Shown here piece after piece: positions 52,916 through 62,289 of a stretch of 64,000 bases of DNA. Each line of letters starts with the position of its first letter. The first letter of the stretch is position 1. The notes under the pieces were generated by a model that made no database searches, had not been told where the DNA came from, and saw only the letters and a list, made by a program, of their open reading frames with translations. The position numbers and the translations under genes were made by a program. The DNA is from Nonomuraea muscovyensis (lineage in GTDB: Bacteria > Actinomycetota > Actinomycetes > Streptosporangiales > Streptosporangiaceae): positions 1,280,564 through 1,344,563 of the forward strand of contig NZ_JACHJB010000003.1 of assembly GCF_014207745.1 (NCBI RefSeq), in the 5' to 3' direction.

Positions 52916-55900
52916 ATGGAGCAGCCCAGCGAGTTAGATCTCCCGGACACCTACTGGAATCGTTTACAGGGAGCCGTGCGCGAGTCGCCGTGGCCCCGAC
53001 GGCTGGCCGTCGCGCTGGCCGTCGTGGTGGTGGCACCCCTCGCGCCCGTCCCGCCGGCCGTAGCCGCGCCGCGCCCGGCGCCGGCCGTGCAGAAGGAGCC
53101 ACCGGTACGCGGCACGAAGGTCCCCGTCCTGGCCAGACAGGCCGACCCGGCACAGAAACAGGCCTGGCAGGCGCCACCAGGGATCACCTGGCCGAAGGCC
53201 CGGACGGTCGAGCTGGGCGGCGACGCCGCCCAGGCCCGTACCCTGGACGCCTCCTTCCCCGTACGGCTCGCCGGGCAGAAAGGCGCGGACGGCTCTCGCG
53301 CCAAGGCGGCGGCCGACTCCGCCGCCCCCGTCCGCGTCGAGCTGCTCGACCCCTCCCAGGTGCAGCAGGCCGGGGTCTTCGGCATCGCGATGCGGCTGTC
53401 GCCCGGCCAGGGTGTCGCGGCCAAGAGCGGCGGCAGGACCACCCTGGAGGTCGACTACTCCGGCTTCCGGCACGCGTCCGGCGGCGACTACGGCGCCCGC
53501 CTGCGCATGGTCAAGCTGCCGGACTGCGCCCTGACCGGCGGCACGACGGACTGCCCGCAGCCCGAACCCGTCACCTCCCGCAACGACGCCAAGGCCGGCA
53601 CGGTGACCGCCGAGGTCGAGCCGTCCGGCCTGTACGCCCTGCAGGCCGCGGCCTCCGGGCCGACAGGTGACCACGCGGCCACCTCGCTCGCCCCCTCGGC
53701 GAGCTGGAGCGTCGGCACCCAGTCGGGTGACTTCACCTGGAGCCAGGAACTGCGCACCCCGCCCGCGCTCGGCGGCGAGGAGCCGGAGCTGGCGCTCGGC
53801 TACTCCTCGCAGAGCGTGGACGGCCGGACCGCCTCCACCAACAACCAGCCGTCCTGGGCCGGCGAGGGCTTCGAGCTGAGCCCCGGCGGCTACATCGAGC
53901 GCCGCTACAAGTCGTGCATGCTGGACGGCAAGAAGACCGGCGACCTGTGCTGGGACCACGAGAACGCCACCCTGTCCCTGGGCGGCTCCGCCGTCGAGCT
54001 GATCAAGGACGCCACGACCAAGCAGTGGCGGCCCAAGCGTGACGACGGCACCCGCATCGAGTACCTCAAGGGCGCCGTCAACGGCGACAACGACGGCGAG
54101 TACTGGCGTGTCACCACCGACGACGGCACCCAGCACACCTTCGGGCTCAACCGCCTGCCCGGCTGGGTCACCGGCAAGGCCGAGACTCGGTCCGCGTGGA
54201 CGGTGCCGGTGTTCGGCAACAACAGCGGCGAGCCCTGCTACAACAGCGACCCGACCAAGGCCTGGTGCCAGCAGGCCTACCGCTGGAACCTCGACCTGGT
54301 GGTGGACCCGCACGGCAACGCCACCACCTACTGGTACGGCGTCGAGAAGAACTTCTACGGCCGGGCCTCCAAGCCCGAGCAGGGCACCGAGTACGTGCGC
54401 GGCGGCTACCTCGCCCGCATCGACTACGGCTACCTGCAGGGTGAGCTGTTCACCCGGACCCCCGCGGCCCGCGTGGTCTTCGACGTGGCCGAGCGGTGCG
54501 TGCCCGGCGGCACCGTGACCTGCGCGCCCGACCAGCTCAAGAAGGAGACGGCGAGCCACTGGCCCGACGTGCCCTTCGACCAGATCTGCAACTCGGGGGT
54601 GAGCTGCACCAACCGCCTGTCACCGACGTTCTTCACGCGCAAGCGGCTGGCCAAGGTCACCACGCAGATCGTCAACACCGACCCCGCGAAGTGCTCCGGC
54701 CAGGCGTACTGCGCGGTCGACTCCTGGACCCTGTCGCACTCCTTCCCGGCGACGGGCGACGGGCTCAGCCCCTCGCTCTGGCTGCAGTCGATCCAGCAGA
54801 CCGGCCATGTGGGCGGCACCATGTCGCTGCCCAAGGTCACCTTCACCGGCGTCCAGCTGCCCAACCGGGTGGACGCCAACGAGGGCCGGGCCCCGCTGGT
54901 GAAGTGGCGGGTCCAGTCCGTGGGCAACGGCTCCGGCGGCGAGGTCCGCGTCAACTACGCCCCGGCCGACTGCCAGCCGGGCAGCGTGCCGGCCGCCGAC
55001 CGCAACGAGCGGCTGTGCTTCCCGCAGCGGTGGGCGCCGGAGAACGAGGGCGAGGTCACCGACTGGTTCCACAAGTACGTGGTCAAGCAGACCGTGGAGA
55101 TGGACCGGGTCGGCGGCGCGCCGCCGGTGGTGACCGACTACGAGTACCTGGACGGCGCGGCCTGGCACTACGCCGACAACATCCTCGTCAAGCCCGAGCA
55201 CCGCACCTGGTCGGACTGGCGCGGCTTCGGCCGGGTCCGGGTCCGCGAGGGCGACGGGCAGGACGGCAAGCGGGAGCTGACGGAGTTCAGGTTCTTCCGC
55301 GGCATGCACGGTGACCGCCTGGCCGACGGGTCCAAGCGCAGCGTGCAGGTCGCGGACAGCGAGGGCACCAAGCTCGACGACCACGACCACCTGGCCGGCT
55401 TCGAGCGGGAGGAGATCCTCTACAACGGCGACGGCGGCGCGATCGTCACGGCGACGAGCGAGGTGCCGTGGTCGCGCAAGACCGCCGAGGCCACCCAGGG
55501 CGGCGTCACCAAGGCGGCGTACATCGTCGAGCCGAAGTCCATGGCCACCCGTACCGCCCTGGAGGGCGGCACGTGGCAGCGGACCGGCGAGGAGCGCGAC
55601 TACGACGAGTACGGCGCGCTCACCCAGGTCGAGGAGAAGGGCGACCTGTCGACCACCGACGACGACCAGTGCACCCGCTACACCTACGTCCGCAACGGCG
55701 CCGCCTGGATGCTGGACTTCACCAGCAGGGTCCAGAAGGTCGCCACCGGCTGCGGCACCGGCCTGGCCAAGCTGGCCGCCGACGACGTGATCTCCGACGA
55801 GCGCACGCAGTACGACGGCAAGCCGTACGGGCAGGCGCCGGTCAAGGGCGACGTCACCACGGTGCAGGAGGCGACCGGCGACGGCGCCACGCAGACGGAC

Positions 55901-58900
55901 TCGGTCCGCACGTACGACGCCTACGGGCGCATGACGAGCGAGACCGACGCCGCCGGCACCAAGGTCACCACGACCTTCAGTCCCGCCGCCGGCGCCCCGG
56001 CGGCCGAGGTCAAGGAGGTCAACCCGCTCGGCCACGAGGAGCGTACGTTCCTCGAACCGGCCTGGGGCGAGCCGATCGCCGAGATCGACGCCAACGGCAA
56101 GCGCACCGACATGGAGTACGACCCGCTCGGCCGCCTGACCAAGGTCTGGCAGAGCGACCGGAGCAAGGCGGCCGGCCAGTCGCCCAACACCGAGTACTCC
56201 TACCTGACCCGTGACGACGGCCCCAACGTCGTCACCAGCAAGACGCTGCGGGCGGACGGCGGCTACGTCGTCAGCCACGACCTGTTCGACGGCCTGCTGA
56301 GGCCCCGCCAGACGCAGGAACCGGCGCCCCACGACGACCAGACGCAGGACCCCGAGCTGCGGGACGGGCGCACCGTCACCGACACCTTCTACACCTCGAC
56401 CGGTGAGGTGGCCAAGCGCAACGGCGGCTACTTCAGCACCGGGACGCCGTCCACCGACCTGCTCGGCGTGGCCGACACGGACGTGCCCAGCCAGGTGGCC
56501 GTCGTCTACGACGGCACCGGTGAGATCACCGCCCAGATCCTCAAGGCCAAGGGCGGCGAGAAGTGGCGGGTCAGCACCACGCACAAGGGCGACCGGGTGC
56601 ACATCACCGCGCCGCCCGGCGGCTTCGCCACCACCCGCATCGCCGACGCGGAGGACCGCCTCGTCGAGCTGCGGCAGTACAAGGCGGGCACCCCGACAGG
56701 TGAGTACGAGTCCACCAAGTACGGCTACGACCAGGCCGGCCGGCTGGCCACGGTGACCGACCACGCGGGCAACGTGTGGCGCTACCACTACGACGCCCGC
56801 GGCCGTCAGGTCAAGACCGAGGACCCCGACAAGGGCGTCACCACGTTCACCTACACCGACGCCGACGAGATCGCCACCACCACCGACGCGCGGGGCAAGA
56901 CCCTGGCCTACGTCTACGACGCGATGGGCCGCAAGACGGAGATGCGCGAGGGCTCCGTCACCGGCCCGCTGCTCGCCGAATGGAAGTACGACCAGCTCGC
57001 CAAGGGGCACCAGCACGCCAGCATCCGGTACGTGGACGGCCAGGCGTACAAGGCGGAGATCAACGCGATCGACGCCGACTACCGCACCCTGCGCCAGACC
57101 GTCACCGTCCCCGCGCGGGAGGGCAAGCTCGCCGGCTCGTACATGCTGAACACCCGCTACACCGTGGACGGCCAGGTCCAGTCGGTCAGCTTCCCGGCCG
57201 CCGGCGGGCTGGCCGAGGAGTCGGTCGTCTACACCTACGACGGGCTCAGCCAGCCGACCAAGGTCACGGGCCTGTCCCCGTACGTGACGGCGACCCGCTA
57301 CTCCAAGATGGGTGAGACGCTCCAGCACGAGCTGAGCACGGGTGGCAAGAAGACCTGGCTCACCTACACCCACGACGAGATCACCCGCCGGCTGACCCGG
57401 ACCCGGCTCGACCGGGACGGCGCACCGGCGACGGACCTCGACCTCAACTACACCTACGACGCCGCCGGCAACATCACCAAGATCGCCGACACGCCGGGCG
57501 GCCAGGCCCGCGACACCCAGTGCTTCGCCTACGACCACCTGCGCCGCCTCACCTCGGCGTGGACGGCCACCGACGACTGCGCGAGCGGCACGCCGCAGTC
57601 CGACAAGATCGGCGGCGTGGCCCCGTACGCGGTCAGCTACGCCTACGATCCCACCGGCAACCGGACGAAGGAGACCCAGCACGCGTTCGCCGGGCGGCAG
57701 GAGACCGTCCGCGACTACACCTACCCCAAGGCCGGTGAGAAGCAGCCGCACGCCCTGCTGTCCGCCGGGACCGACACGTTCGCCTACGACGAGGCCGGCA
57801 ACACGATCCGTCGCAAGGTCGGCGCCGCCGACCAGGCACTCGTCTGGGACGCCGAGGGCAACCTCGAGTCGGTGACCGAGGCGGGCAAGACCACCTCGTT
57901 CCTGTACGACGCCGACGGCGAGCGGCTGCTGCGCAGGACGCCGACGGACACCACGCTGTACGTCGACGACATGGAGCTGCGGCTCGACCACGCCAAGGAC
58001 GCCGTCGAGGCGACCCGCTACTACACCATCGGCGGCCAGCCGGTGGCGGTCCGCACCCACGACGACCAGGTGTACTTCCTGGCCGCCGACCACCAGGGCA
58101 CGGCGCAGGCCGCGGTCAAGGCCGCGACCGGCGATCTGGCCGTCCGCAGGTCCACGCCGTTCGGCGAGGACCGGGGGTCGCCACCGGAGTGGTGGCCCGG
58201 CCAGCGCGGGTTCGTCGGCGGGACGAAGGATCCGACCGGGCTCGTCCACCTCGGCGCCCGCGAGTACGACCCGCGGCACGGACGCTTCCTGTCGGTCGAC
58301 CCCGTCATCGACGAGGTGGACCCGCAGCAGCTCAACGGCTACGCCTACGCCGGCAACAGCCCTGTCACGATGAGCGACCCCGACGGGCAGCTCGTCTGGT
58401 TCGTGGTCGGCATCGCGGCGCGGATCGCGGCGCGGGCCATCGCCAGGAAGCTGGCCCAGCAGGCGGCCAGGCGGGCCGCCATCGCCGCCGCCAGGCGCCG
58501 TGCCGCGGCCCTGGCCAGGAAGCGGGCGGCCGAGCTGGCCAAGCGGCGGGCCATCGCCGCGGCCAAGAAGCGCGCGGCCGAGGCGGCCAAGCGGAAGGCC
58601 AAGGAGCTGGCCAGGAGGAAGAAGGCGGAGGAGGCCAAGAAGAAGGCGGAGGAGGCACGCAGGAAGGCGCTCAAGAAGGCCGCCGAGCGCCGGGCGGCCA
58701 AGCTCCACCGTCAGCGGGCGCGACAGGCGGCGAAGAACAGGATGCGGCTGCGGCTCCAGGGCCGGCGCGTGAGCCGGCCGCCGGCCCGTTACCAGCGGCA
58801 GCGACCCGCCCAGCGGCCCACCAGCCATCGGTCGAGCCAGCGGCAGTCACCGCCGAAGGCGACCCGGGCACCCGTCAGGGACAGTCACGTCTACAACCTC

Positions 58901-59149
58901 AACGGCCAGGTCCAGCAGACCAGGTCGGTCGCCGTGTACCGCAACGGGCGGATGTACCCCGACGGGCAGCCGCCGCCCAACATGATCCGGCCCAACGGTT
59001 CGGGTCAGCTCCAGAGGCAGGACTACAAGCCGGCCGAACTGGAACCACCGCAGAGGAAGCTGGGCGCGGCCGCCGAGACGGGGGCCCGCGTCACCCGCTG
59101 GATCGACCAGGCCGACGGGCTGGGCGACTTCTTCGGCTTCTTCTTCTGA
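52916..59149 (+). CDS. RHS-repeat protein with polybasic tail
   Basis: 2077 residues from ATG 52916 (MEQPSELDLPDTYWNRLQGA), although the ribosome site is weak. One membrane or signal segment at about 23-45 (LAVALAVVVVAPLAPVPPAV). A large beta-rich shell follows with YD repeats, clearest from about 998 (YDAYGRMTSETDAAGT) to 1780. The RHS core is at about 1735-1825: GTKDPTGLVHLGAREYDPRH, GRFLSVDPV, NGYAYAGNSPVTMSDPDG, the conserved release point in toxin-delivering RHS proteins. After it comes a long Ala/Arg/Lys helix (about 1835-1948), a basic Arg/Gln/Pro linker, and a final unique domain of about 100 residues ending DGLGDFFGFFF. The tail resembles no toxin domain I know. No immunity gene follows. 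Confidence 0.88.
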   Translation: MEQPSELDLPDTYWNRLQGAVRESPWPRRLAVALAVVVVAPLAPVPPAVAAPRPAPAVQKEPPVRGTKVPVLARQADPAQKQAWQAPPGITWPKARTVELGGDAAQARTLDASFPVRLAGQKGADGSRAKAAADSAAPVRVELLDPSQVQQAGVFGIAMRLSPGQGVAAKSGGRTTLEVDYSGFRHASGGDYGARLRMVKLPDCALTGGTTDCPQPEPVTSRNDAKAGTVTAEVEPSGLYALQAAASGPTGDHAATSLAPSASWSVGTQSGDFTWSQELRTPPALGGEEPELALGYSSQSVDGRTASTNNQPSWAGEGFELSPGGYIERRYKSCMLDGKKTGDLCWDHENATLSLGGSAVELIKDATTKQWRPKRDDGTRIEYLKGAVNGDNDGEYWRVTTDDGTQHTFGLNRLPGWVTGKAETRSAWTVPVFGNNSGEPCYNSDPTKAWCQQAYRWNLDLVVDPHGNATTYWYGVEKNFYGRASKPEQGTEYVRGGYLARIDYGYLQGELFTRTPAARVVFDVAERCVPGGTVTCAPDQLKKETASHWPDVPFDQICNSGVSCTNRLSPTFFTRKRLAKVTTQIVNTDPAKCSGQAYCAVDSWTLSHSFPATGDGLSPSLWLQSIQQTGHVGGTMSLPKVTFTGVQLPNRVDANEGRAPLVKWRVQSVGNGSGGEVRVNYAPADCQPGSVPAADRNERLCFPQRWAPENEGEVTDWFHKYVVKQTVEMDRVGGAPPVVTDYEYLDGAAWHYADNILVKPEHRTWSDWRGFGRVRVREGDGQDGKRELTEFRFFRGMHGDRLADGSKRSVQVADSEGTKLDDHDHLAGFEREEILYNGDGGAIVTATSEVPWSRKTAEATQGGVTKAAYIVEPKSMATRTALEGGTWQRTGEERDYDEYGALTQVEEKGDLSTTDDDQCTRYTYVRNGAAWMLDFTSRVQKVATGCGTGLAKLAADDVISDERTQYDGKPYGQAPVKGDVTTVQEATGDGATQTDSVRTYDAYGRMTSETDAAGTKVTTTFSPAAGAPAAEVKEVNPLGHEERTFLEPAWGEPIAEIDANGKRTDMEYDPLGRLTKVWQSDRSKAAGQSPNTEYSYLTRDDGPNVVTSKTLRADGGYVVSHDLFDGLLRPRQTQEPAPHDDQTQDPELRDGRTVTDTFYTSTGEVAKRNGGYFSTGTPSTDLLGVADTDVPSQVAVVYDGTGEITAQILKAKGGEKWRVSTTHKGDRVHITAPPGGFATTRIADAEDRLVELRQYKAGTPTGEYESTKYGYDQAGRLATVTDHAGNVWRYHYDARGRQVKTEDPDKGVTTFTYTDADEIATTTDARGKTLAYVYDAMGRKTEMREGSVTGPLLAEWKYDQLAKGHQHASIRYVDGQAYKAEINAIDADYRTLRQTVTVPAREGKLAGSYMLNTRYTVDGQVQSVSFPAAGGLAEESVVYTYDGLSQPTKVTGLSPYVTATRYSKMGETLQHELSTGGKKTWLTYTHDEITRRLTRTRLDRDGAPATDLDLNYTYDAAGNITKIADTPGGQARDTQCFAYDHLRRLTSAWTATDDCASGTPQSDKIGGVAPYAVSYAYDPTGNRTKETQHAFAGRQETVRDYTYPKAGEKQPHALLSAGTDTFAYDEAGNTIRRKVGAADQALVWDAEGNLESVTEAGKTTSFLYDADGERLLRRTPTDTTLYVDDMELRLDHAKDAVEATRYYTIGGQPVAVRTHDDQVYFLAADHQGTAQAAVKAATGDLAVRRSTPFGEDRGSPPEWWPGQRGFVGGTKDPTGLVHLGAREYDPRHGRFLSVDPVIDEVDPQQLNGYAYAGNSPVTMSDPDGQLVWFVVGIAARIAARAIARKLAQQAARRAAIAAARRRAAALARKRAAELAKRRAIAAAKKRAAEAAKRKAKELARRKKAEEAKKKAEEARRKALKKAAERRAAKLHRQRARQAAKNRMRLRLQGRRVSRPPARYQRQRPAQRPTSHRSSQRQSPPKATRAPVRDSHVYNLNGQVQQTRSVAVYRNGRMYPDGQPPPNMIRPNGSGQLQRQDYKPAELEPPQRKLGAAAETGARVTRWIDQADGLGDFFGFFF
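58420..58760 (+). repeat. Low-complexity Ala/Arg/Lys-coding stretch in the RHS gene
   Basis: Repeats of GCCAAGAAG, GCCAGG and GCGGAGGAGGCC encode runs such as RRAAIAAARRRAAALARKRA and KKAEEAKKKAEEARRKA. It predicts one long, highly positive helix just after the RHS core and is likely to vary in length between strains. Confidence 0.6.
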
Positions 59150-59243
59150 CCCTCGGGTCGCCGTGACCCCCGGGGTTCTCGTGACCCCCGGGTTCCCGCG
59201 GCCTCGCGACGGCGGTCGTGCTCCGGCCGGCCGCCGTCGCCCC

Positions 59244-59276
59244 CGGAGACCGGCGCGGGTTCAGCGCCGGTCTCCG
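59244..59276 (+). terminator. Strong terminator after the RHS gene
   Basis: Perfect 13-base arms (CGGAGACCGGCGC and its complement) flank a seven-base loop and are followed by TTTCG. It lies 95 bases after the RHS stop. Between them, GTGACCCCCGGG occurs twice in near-identical form (59163 and 59181), with no gene. Confidence 0.75.
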
Positions 59277-59350
59277 TTTCGTGCACCGGCTTGGCATCTC
59301 CTGCCGCCTTCTCCATAGAATGTTGTTCGGTTCCAGACGGAGGAGGCAGC

Positions 59351-60118
59351 GTGGGCGCGTTCGATCTCAACGGGAAGAAGGCTCTCGTCACCGGGGCGTC
59401 GAAGGGGATCGGGCGGGCCATCGCGCTCGCCTACGCCCAGGCCGGGGCCGACGTGGCGCTCACGTCCCGCTCGGCCGAGTCCCTGGCGGAGGTGGCCAAG
59501 GAGGTCGAGGCCCTCGGTCGGCGGGCCCTGGTGGTCCCCGCCGACCTCACCGACCGCGACGCCGCCGCCGGTGCCGTGCGCACGGCGATCGGCGGGCTCG
59601 GCCACCTCGACATCGTGGTGAACAACGCCGGCGGGTCCAACTTCATGGTCGAGTTCAAGGACCTGAGGCTGTCCGGCTGGGACAAGATGATGCGGCTCAA
59701 CCTCGACTCCGCCATGGTCGTCTGCCACGAGGCCGCTCCCCACCTGCTCGAACGGGGCTCCGGCTCGGTGATCAACGTGGCCTCCGTGGCCGCTCTCGGC
59801 GCGCCCTTCCTGGCCCCGTACGCGGCGGCCAAGGCCGCCCTGGTGGCCCTGACCCGGACTCTCGCCGTGGAGTGGGCGCGGGCCGGGGTCCGCGTCAACG
59901 CCCTGTGCCCCGGCTGGACCGCCACCGACCTCAACCGCAACCTCTGGGAGGACGAGGCGGCCAGCAGGGCGACACTCGGCGGCGTGCCCATGCAGCGCTG
60001 GGGCACCCCGGAGGAGATGGCGCAGCCCGCCGTCTTCCTGGCCAGCGCCGCCTCGGCCTACATGACCGGTCAGGTCATGTTCGTCGACGGCGGCCAGACC
60101 GCCATCGCCGCCGGCTGA
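59351..60118 (+). CDS. Short-chain dehydrogenase/reductase
   Basis: 255 residues from GTG 59351, chosen for a GGAGGAGG ribosome site just upstream; the frame opens earlier at 59291. Classical SDR: cofactor loop ALVTGASKGIGRAIALAYAQ, NNAGG near 89, catalytic Ser in SVINVASVAAL, Tyr-x3-Lys in APYAAAKAALVALTRTLAVE, and CPGWTATDLN after it. The GASKGIG variant and VFVDGGQT end are typical of 3-oxoacyl-ACP reductase-like or polyol dehydrogenases; the substrate cannot be assigned. Preceded by the RHS terminator, so independently transcribed. Confidence 0.88.
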   Translation: MGAFDLNGKKALVTGASKGIGRAIALAYAQAGADVALTSRSAESLAEVAKEVEALGRRALVVPADLTDRDAAAGAVRTAIGGLGHLDIVVNNAGGSNFMVEFKDLRLSGWDKMMRLNLDSAMVVCHEAAPHLLERGSGSVINVASVAALGAPFLAPYAAAKAALVALTRTLAVEWARAGVRVNALCPGWTATDLNRNLWEDEAASRATLGGVPMQRWGTPEEMAQPAVFLASAASAYMTGQVMFVDGGQTAIAAG

Positions 60119-60214
60119 CGCCTCCCGGGGCGGCGGAACGCCCGTAGTGGACGTCGTTATGGGGGTATATCGGTATACGCGTGGAGTGATTGTCGGGCCG
60201 AACCGGTCTACCGT

Positions 60215-61015
60215 GTGATCGTGCAGCTCTACTCGAGATCAGCCGGGACCGGACTCCCCGTCGTACTGCTTCACGCGTTCCCGCTCTCATCCGCCATGTG
60301 GCTGGCCCAGCGCGAGGGGCTGTCCTCGCTGTGCCGGGTTATCACGCCCGACCTGCGCGGCTTCGGCGGCTCGCGGCTCGGGGACGACGAGCCGTCCGTC
60401 GACCTGATGGCCGACGACGTCGCGAGGCTGCTCGACGCCGAGGGCATCGACCGGGCGGTGATCGGCGGCCTGTCGATGGGCGGCTACGTGACGATGGCGT
60501 TCTGCCGCCGGCACCCCGACCGCGTCCAGGGCGTGCTCCTCGCCGACACCAAGGCGGGCCCCGACCCGCAGCCCGCCCGCGACAACCGGGAGCGCATCGC
60601 GCAGGCCGTGCTGTCACAGGGCGCCGAGGTCCTGCTGACCGACGTGCTGCCGGCGCTCATCGGCCCGACGACCAAGGAGCGCAGGGCCATGGTGCTCGGC
60701 CGGGTCAAGGGCCTGGTGCAGTCGGCGCCGCCGGGCGCGGTGGCCTGGGCGCAGCGGGCCATGGCGGCCCGGCCCGACTCGTTCGAGACGCTGGCCGGGC
60801 TCAAGGTCCCGCTGCTCGTCGTCGTGGGCGAGGAGGACGAGCTCGCCACGCCGGCCGACGCCGAGGCCATGGCGCGGGCCGTGCCCGACGGCCGGCTGGA
60901 GATCATCCCGAAGGCCGGTCACCTGAGCGCGGTCGAGCAGCCGGAGGCGTTCAACGCCGCGGTGGCGGAGTGGCTCAGGACAGAGCTTGGCGGGGCAGCA
61001 CCACCTCGCGGATGA
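60215..61015 (+). CDS. Alpha/beta hydrolase
   Basis: 266 residues from GTG 60215 (GTG 60221 is an alternative; neither has a good ribosome site, and a short or absent leader is possible). Catalytic Ser in GGLSMGGYVTMAF near 90, Asp in VVVGEEDELATPADA, His in KAGHLSAVEQPEAF. Oxyanion strand: VVLLHAFPLSSAMW. Fits the broad BPHL/haloalkane-epoxide type fold, but no cap-domain signature tells the substrate. Its last 41 bases overlap the 3' end of the convergent permease gene. Confidence 0.88.
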   Translation: MIVQLYSRSAGTGLPVVLLHAFPLSSAMWLAQREGLSSLCRVITPDLRGFGGSRLGDDEPSVDLMADDVARLLDAEGIDRAVIGGLSMGGYVTMAFCRRHPDRVQGVLLADTKAGPDPQPARDNRERIAQAVLSQGAEVLLTDVLPALIGPTTKERRAMVLGRVKGLVQSAPPGAVAWAQRAMAARPDSFETLAGLKVPLLVVVGEEDELATPADAEAMARAVPDGRLEIIPKAGHLSAVEQPEAFNAAVAEWLRTELGGAAPPRG

Positions 61016-62162
61016 TCAGCGAGATGGCGGCGGCGACCGGGATGGCCAGCAGGGCGCCCACGATGCCGAGCAGCGCGCCCCCGAACAGGGCGGCGATGAC
61101 GGTGACCGCGGGCGTCACGTCCACCGAGCGCTTCATGACGCGCGGGTAGATCAGGTAGTTCTCGATCTGCTGGTAGACGACGAAGAAGATCGCGCAGGCG
61201 AGGCCCACGGGCAGCGACTGCAGCGCCACCACCGCGCTCACCAGCACCGCGCCGATCGTGGCGCCCACCAGCGGGATCAGGTCCGTCAGGGCGACCACGA
61301 GCGCCAGCGCCAGCGCGTACTTCACGCCCAGGATCGACAGGAAGATCCAGCTCACCACGCCGGCGATGACCGAGATGAGCACGTTGCCCGCCACGTAGCC
61401 GCCGATGCCGCCGAGGATCTCCTCGGCGATCGCGCCGGTCCGCTCCCGGCGGGAGGCCGGGACGAGCTTGAGCAGATACTGCTTGATCGTGTGCAGCGAG
61501 CCGAGGAAGTAGAGCATCAGCACGAGCAGCGTCACCGTGGTGAACACCCCGTCGAGCACCACGAGCCCCGCGCCGACCACCCCGGACGCCAGCGACGGCC
61601 CCAGCGTCCCGGTGACGAACGAGGCCAGCTGCGGCAGGATCTGATACTCGGCGTCGAGCCGGCGCAGCGTCGGATGCCTGCTCAGCTCGGTCACGTAGCC
61701 GGGCACCGCCGCGACGAAGTCGGCGACCTGCTGGCTCAGCGGCGGCACCACGGCCAGCCCGAACAGCGCGAACGCCACGACCACCCCGGCGAACACGATC
61801 GAGATGGCCCACCGCCGGCCCAGCCCGCGCCGCTGCAGCGCCTCCACGGCCGGGTTGAGCCCCACGGCCAGGAACATCGCCACCACGACCAGGATGATCG
61901 TGCTCAGCGAGGCGACGACCATCTGCGCCAGCGCGATCGCCGTCAGCACCCCGAGCCCGCCCACCAGCCCGAACAGGAACGGCCCGCGCGCCAGCGGCTT
62001 GCCCGGCAGCCCGTACGGCTGCGCCTCGTCCGCGCCCCGCCCGTTCTTCGCGGGCGGTGTCCCGGTGTCGCGCTCCTCGGCCGAGGCGCCACCCGGATCA
62101 TCCTGGGCGGCGCCGTCATGGGCCGCGTCGTCCTGGGCGGGGGACGTGACGTCTGCGGACAC
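60975..62162 (-). CDS. AI-2E family transporter (putative permease)
   Basis: 395 residues from GTG 62162, preceded by AGGAG. An N-terminal Asp/Ala-rich cytoplasmic region (about 1-55) is followed by eight predicted membrane segments with the family pattern VAMFLAVGLNPAVEALQRRG, a large loop, and LALALVVALTDLIPLVGATI near 290, then IENYLIYPRVMKRSVDVTPA. Members export autoinducer-2 or act as sodium/proton antiporters in different bacteria; the substrate is not predictable here. Transcribed after the Scy/FilP gene but separated from it by a strong terminator. Confidence 0.88.
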   Translation of the reverse strand: MSADVTSPAQDDAAHDGAAQDDPGGASAEERDTGTPPAKNGRGADEAQPYGLPGKPLARGPFLFGLVGGLGVLTAIALAQMVVASLSTIILVVVAMFLAVGLNPAVEALQRRGLGRRWAISIVFAGVVVAFALFGLAVVPPLSQQVADFVAAVPGYVTELSRHPTLRRLDAEYQILPQLASFVTGTLGPSLASGVVGAGLVVLDGVFTTVTLLVLMLYFLGSLHTIKQYLLKLVPASRRERTGAIAEEILGGIGGYVAGNVLISVIAGVVSWIFLSILGVKYALALALVVALTDLIPLVGATIGAVLVSAVVALQSLPVGLACAIFFVVYQQIENYLIYPRVMKRSVDVTPAVTVIAALFGGALLGIVGALLAIPVAAAISLIIREVVLPRQALS

Positions 62163-62224
62163 GAGTGCTCCTGGAAGCTCGGGGGGCCGGCCGGGCCGGG
62201 ACCGTGAGGGCCCGGCAACAGAAA

Positions 62225-62258
62225 GAGAGCCTAGCGACCATGAAGTCGCCAGGCTCTC
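62225..62258 (-). terminator. Strong terminator of the Scy/FilP gene (minus strand)
   Basis: GAGAGCCT and AGGCTCTC, with inner GCGAC and GTCGC, form a 14-step stem with a single A-C mismatch and a six-base loop; on the minus strand it is followed by TTTCTGTT. It lies 31 bases after the stop at 62290. Confidence 0.8.
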
Positions 62259-62289
62259 CTCAGCCGTCACGCAGCCCCCGTGTAGTGGG

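Noticed and set aside
54620..58828. 1402-codon open frame antisense to the RHS gene
   Set aside because: Val/Leu/Gly/Arg-rich shadow typical of the strand opposite a high-GC gene; no motif, and the RHS signatures are on the plus strand.
59023..59421. Minus-strand 132-codon frame after the RHS gene as a possible immunity gene
   Set aside because: It overlaps both the RHS 3' end and the dehydrogenase start, covers the terminator hairpin, and has Arg/Pro/Gly shadow composition.
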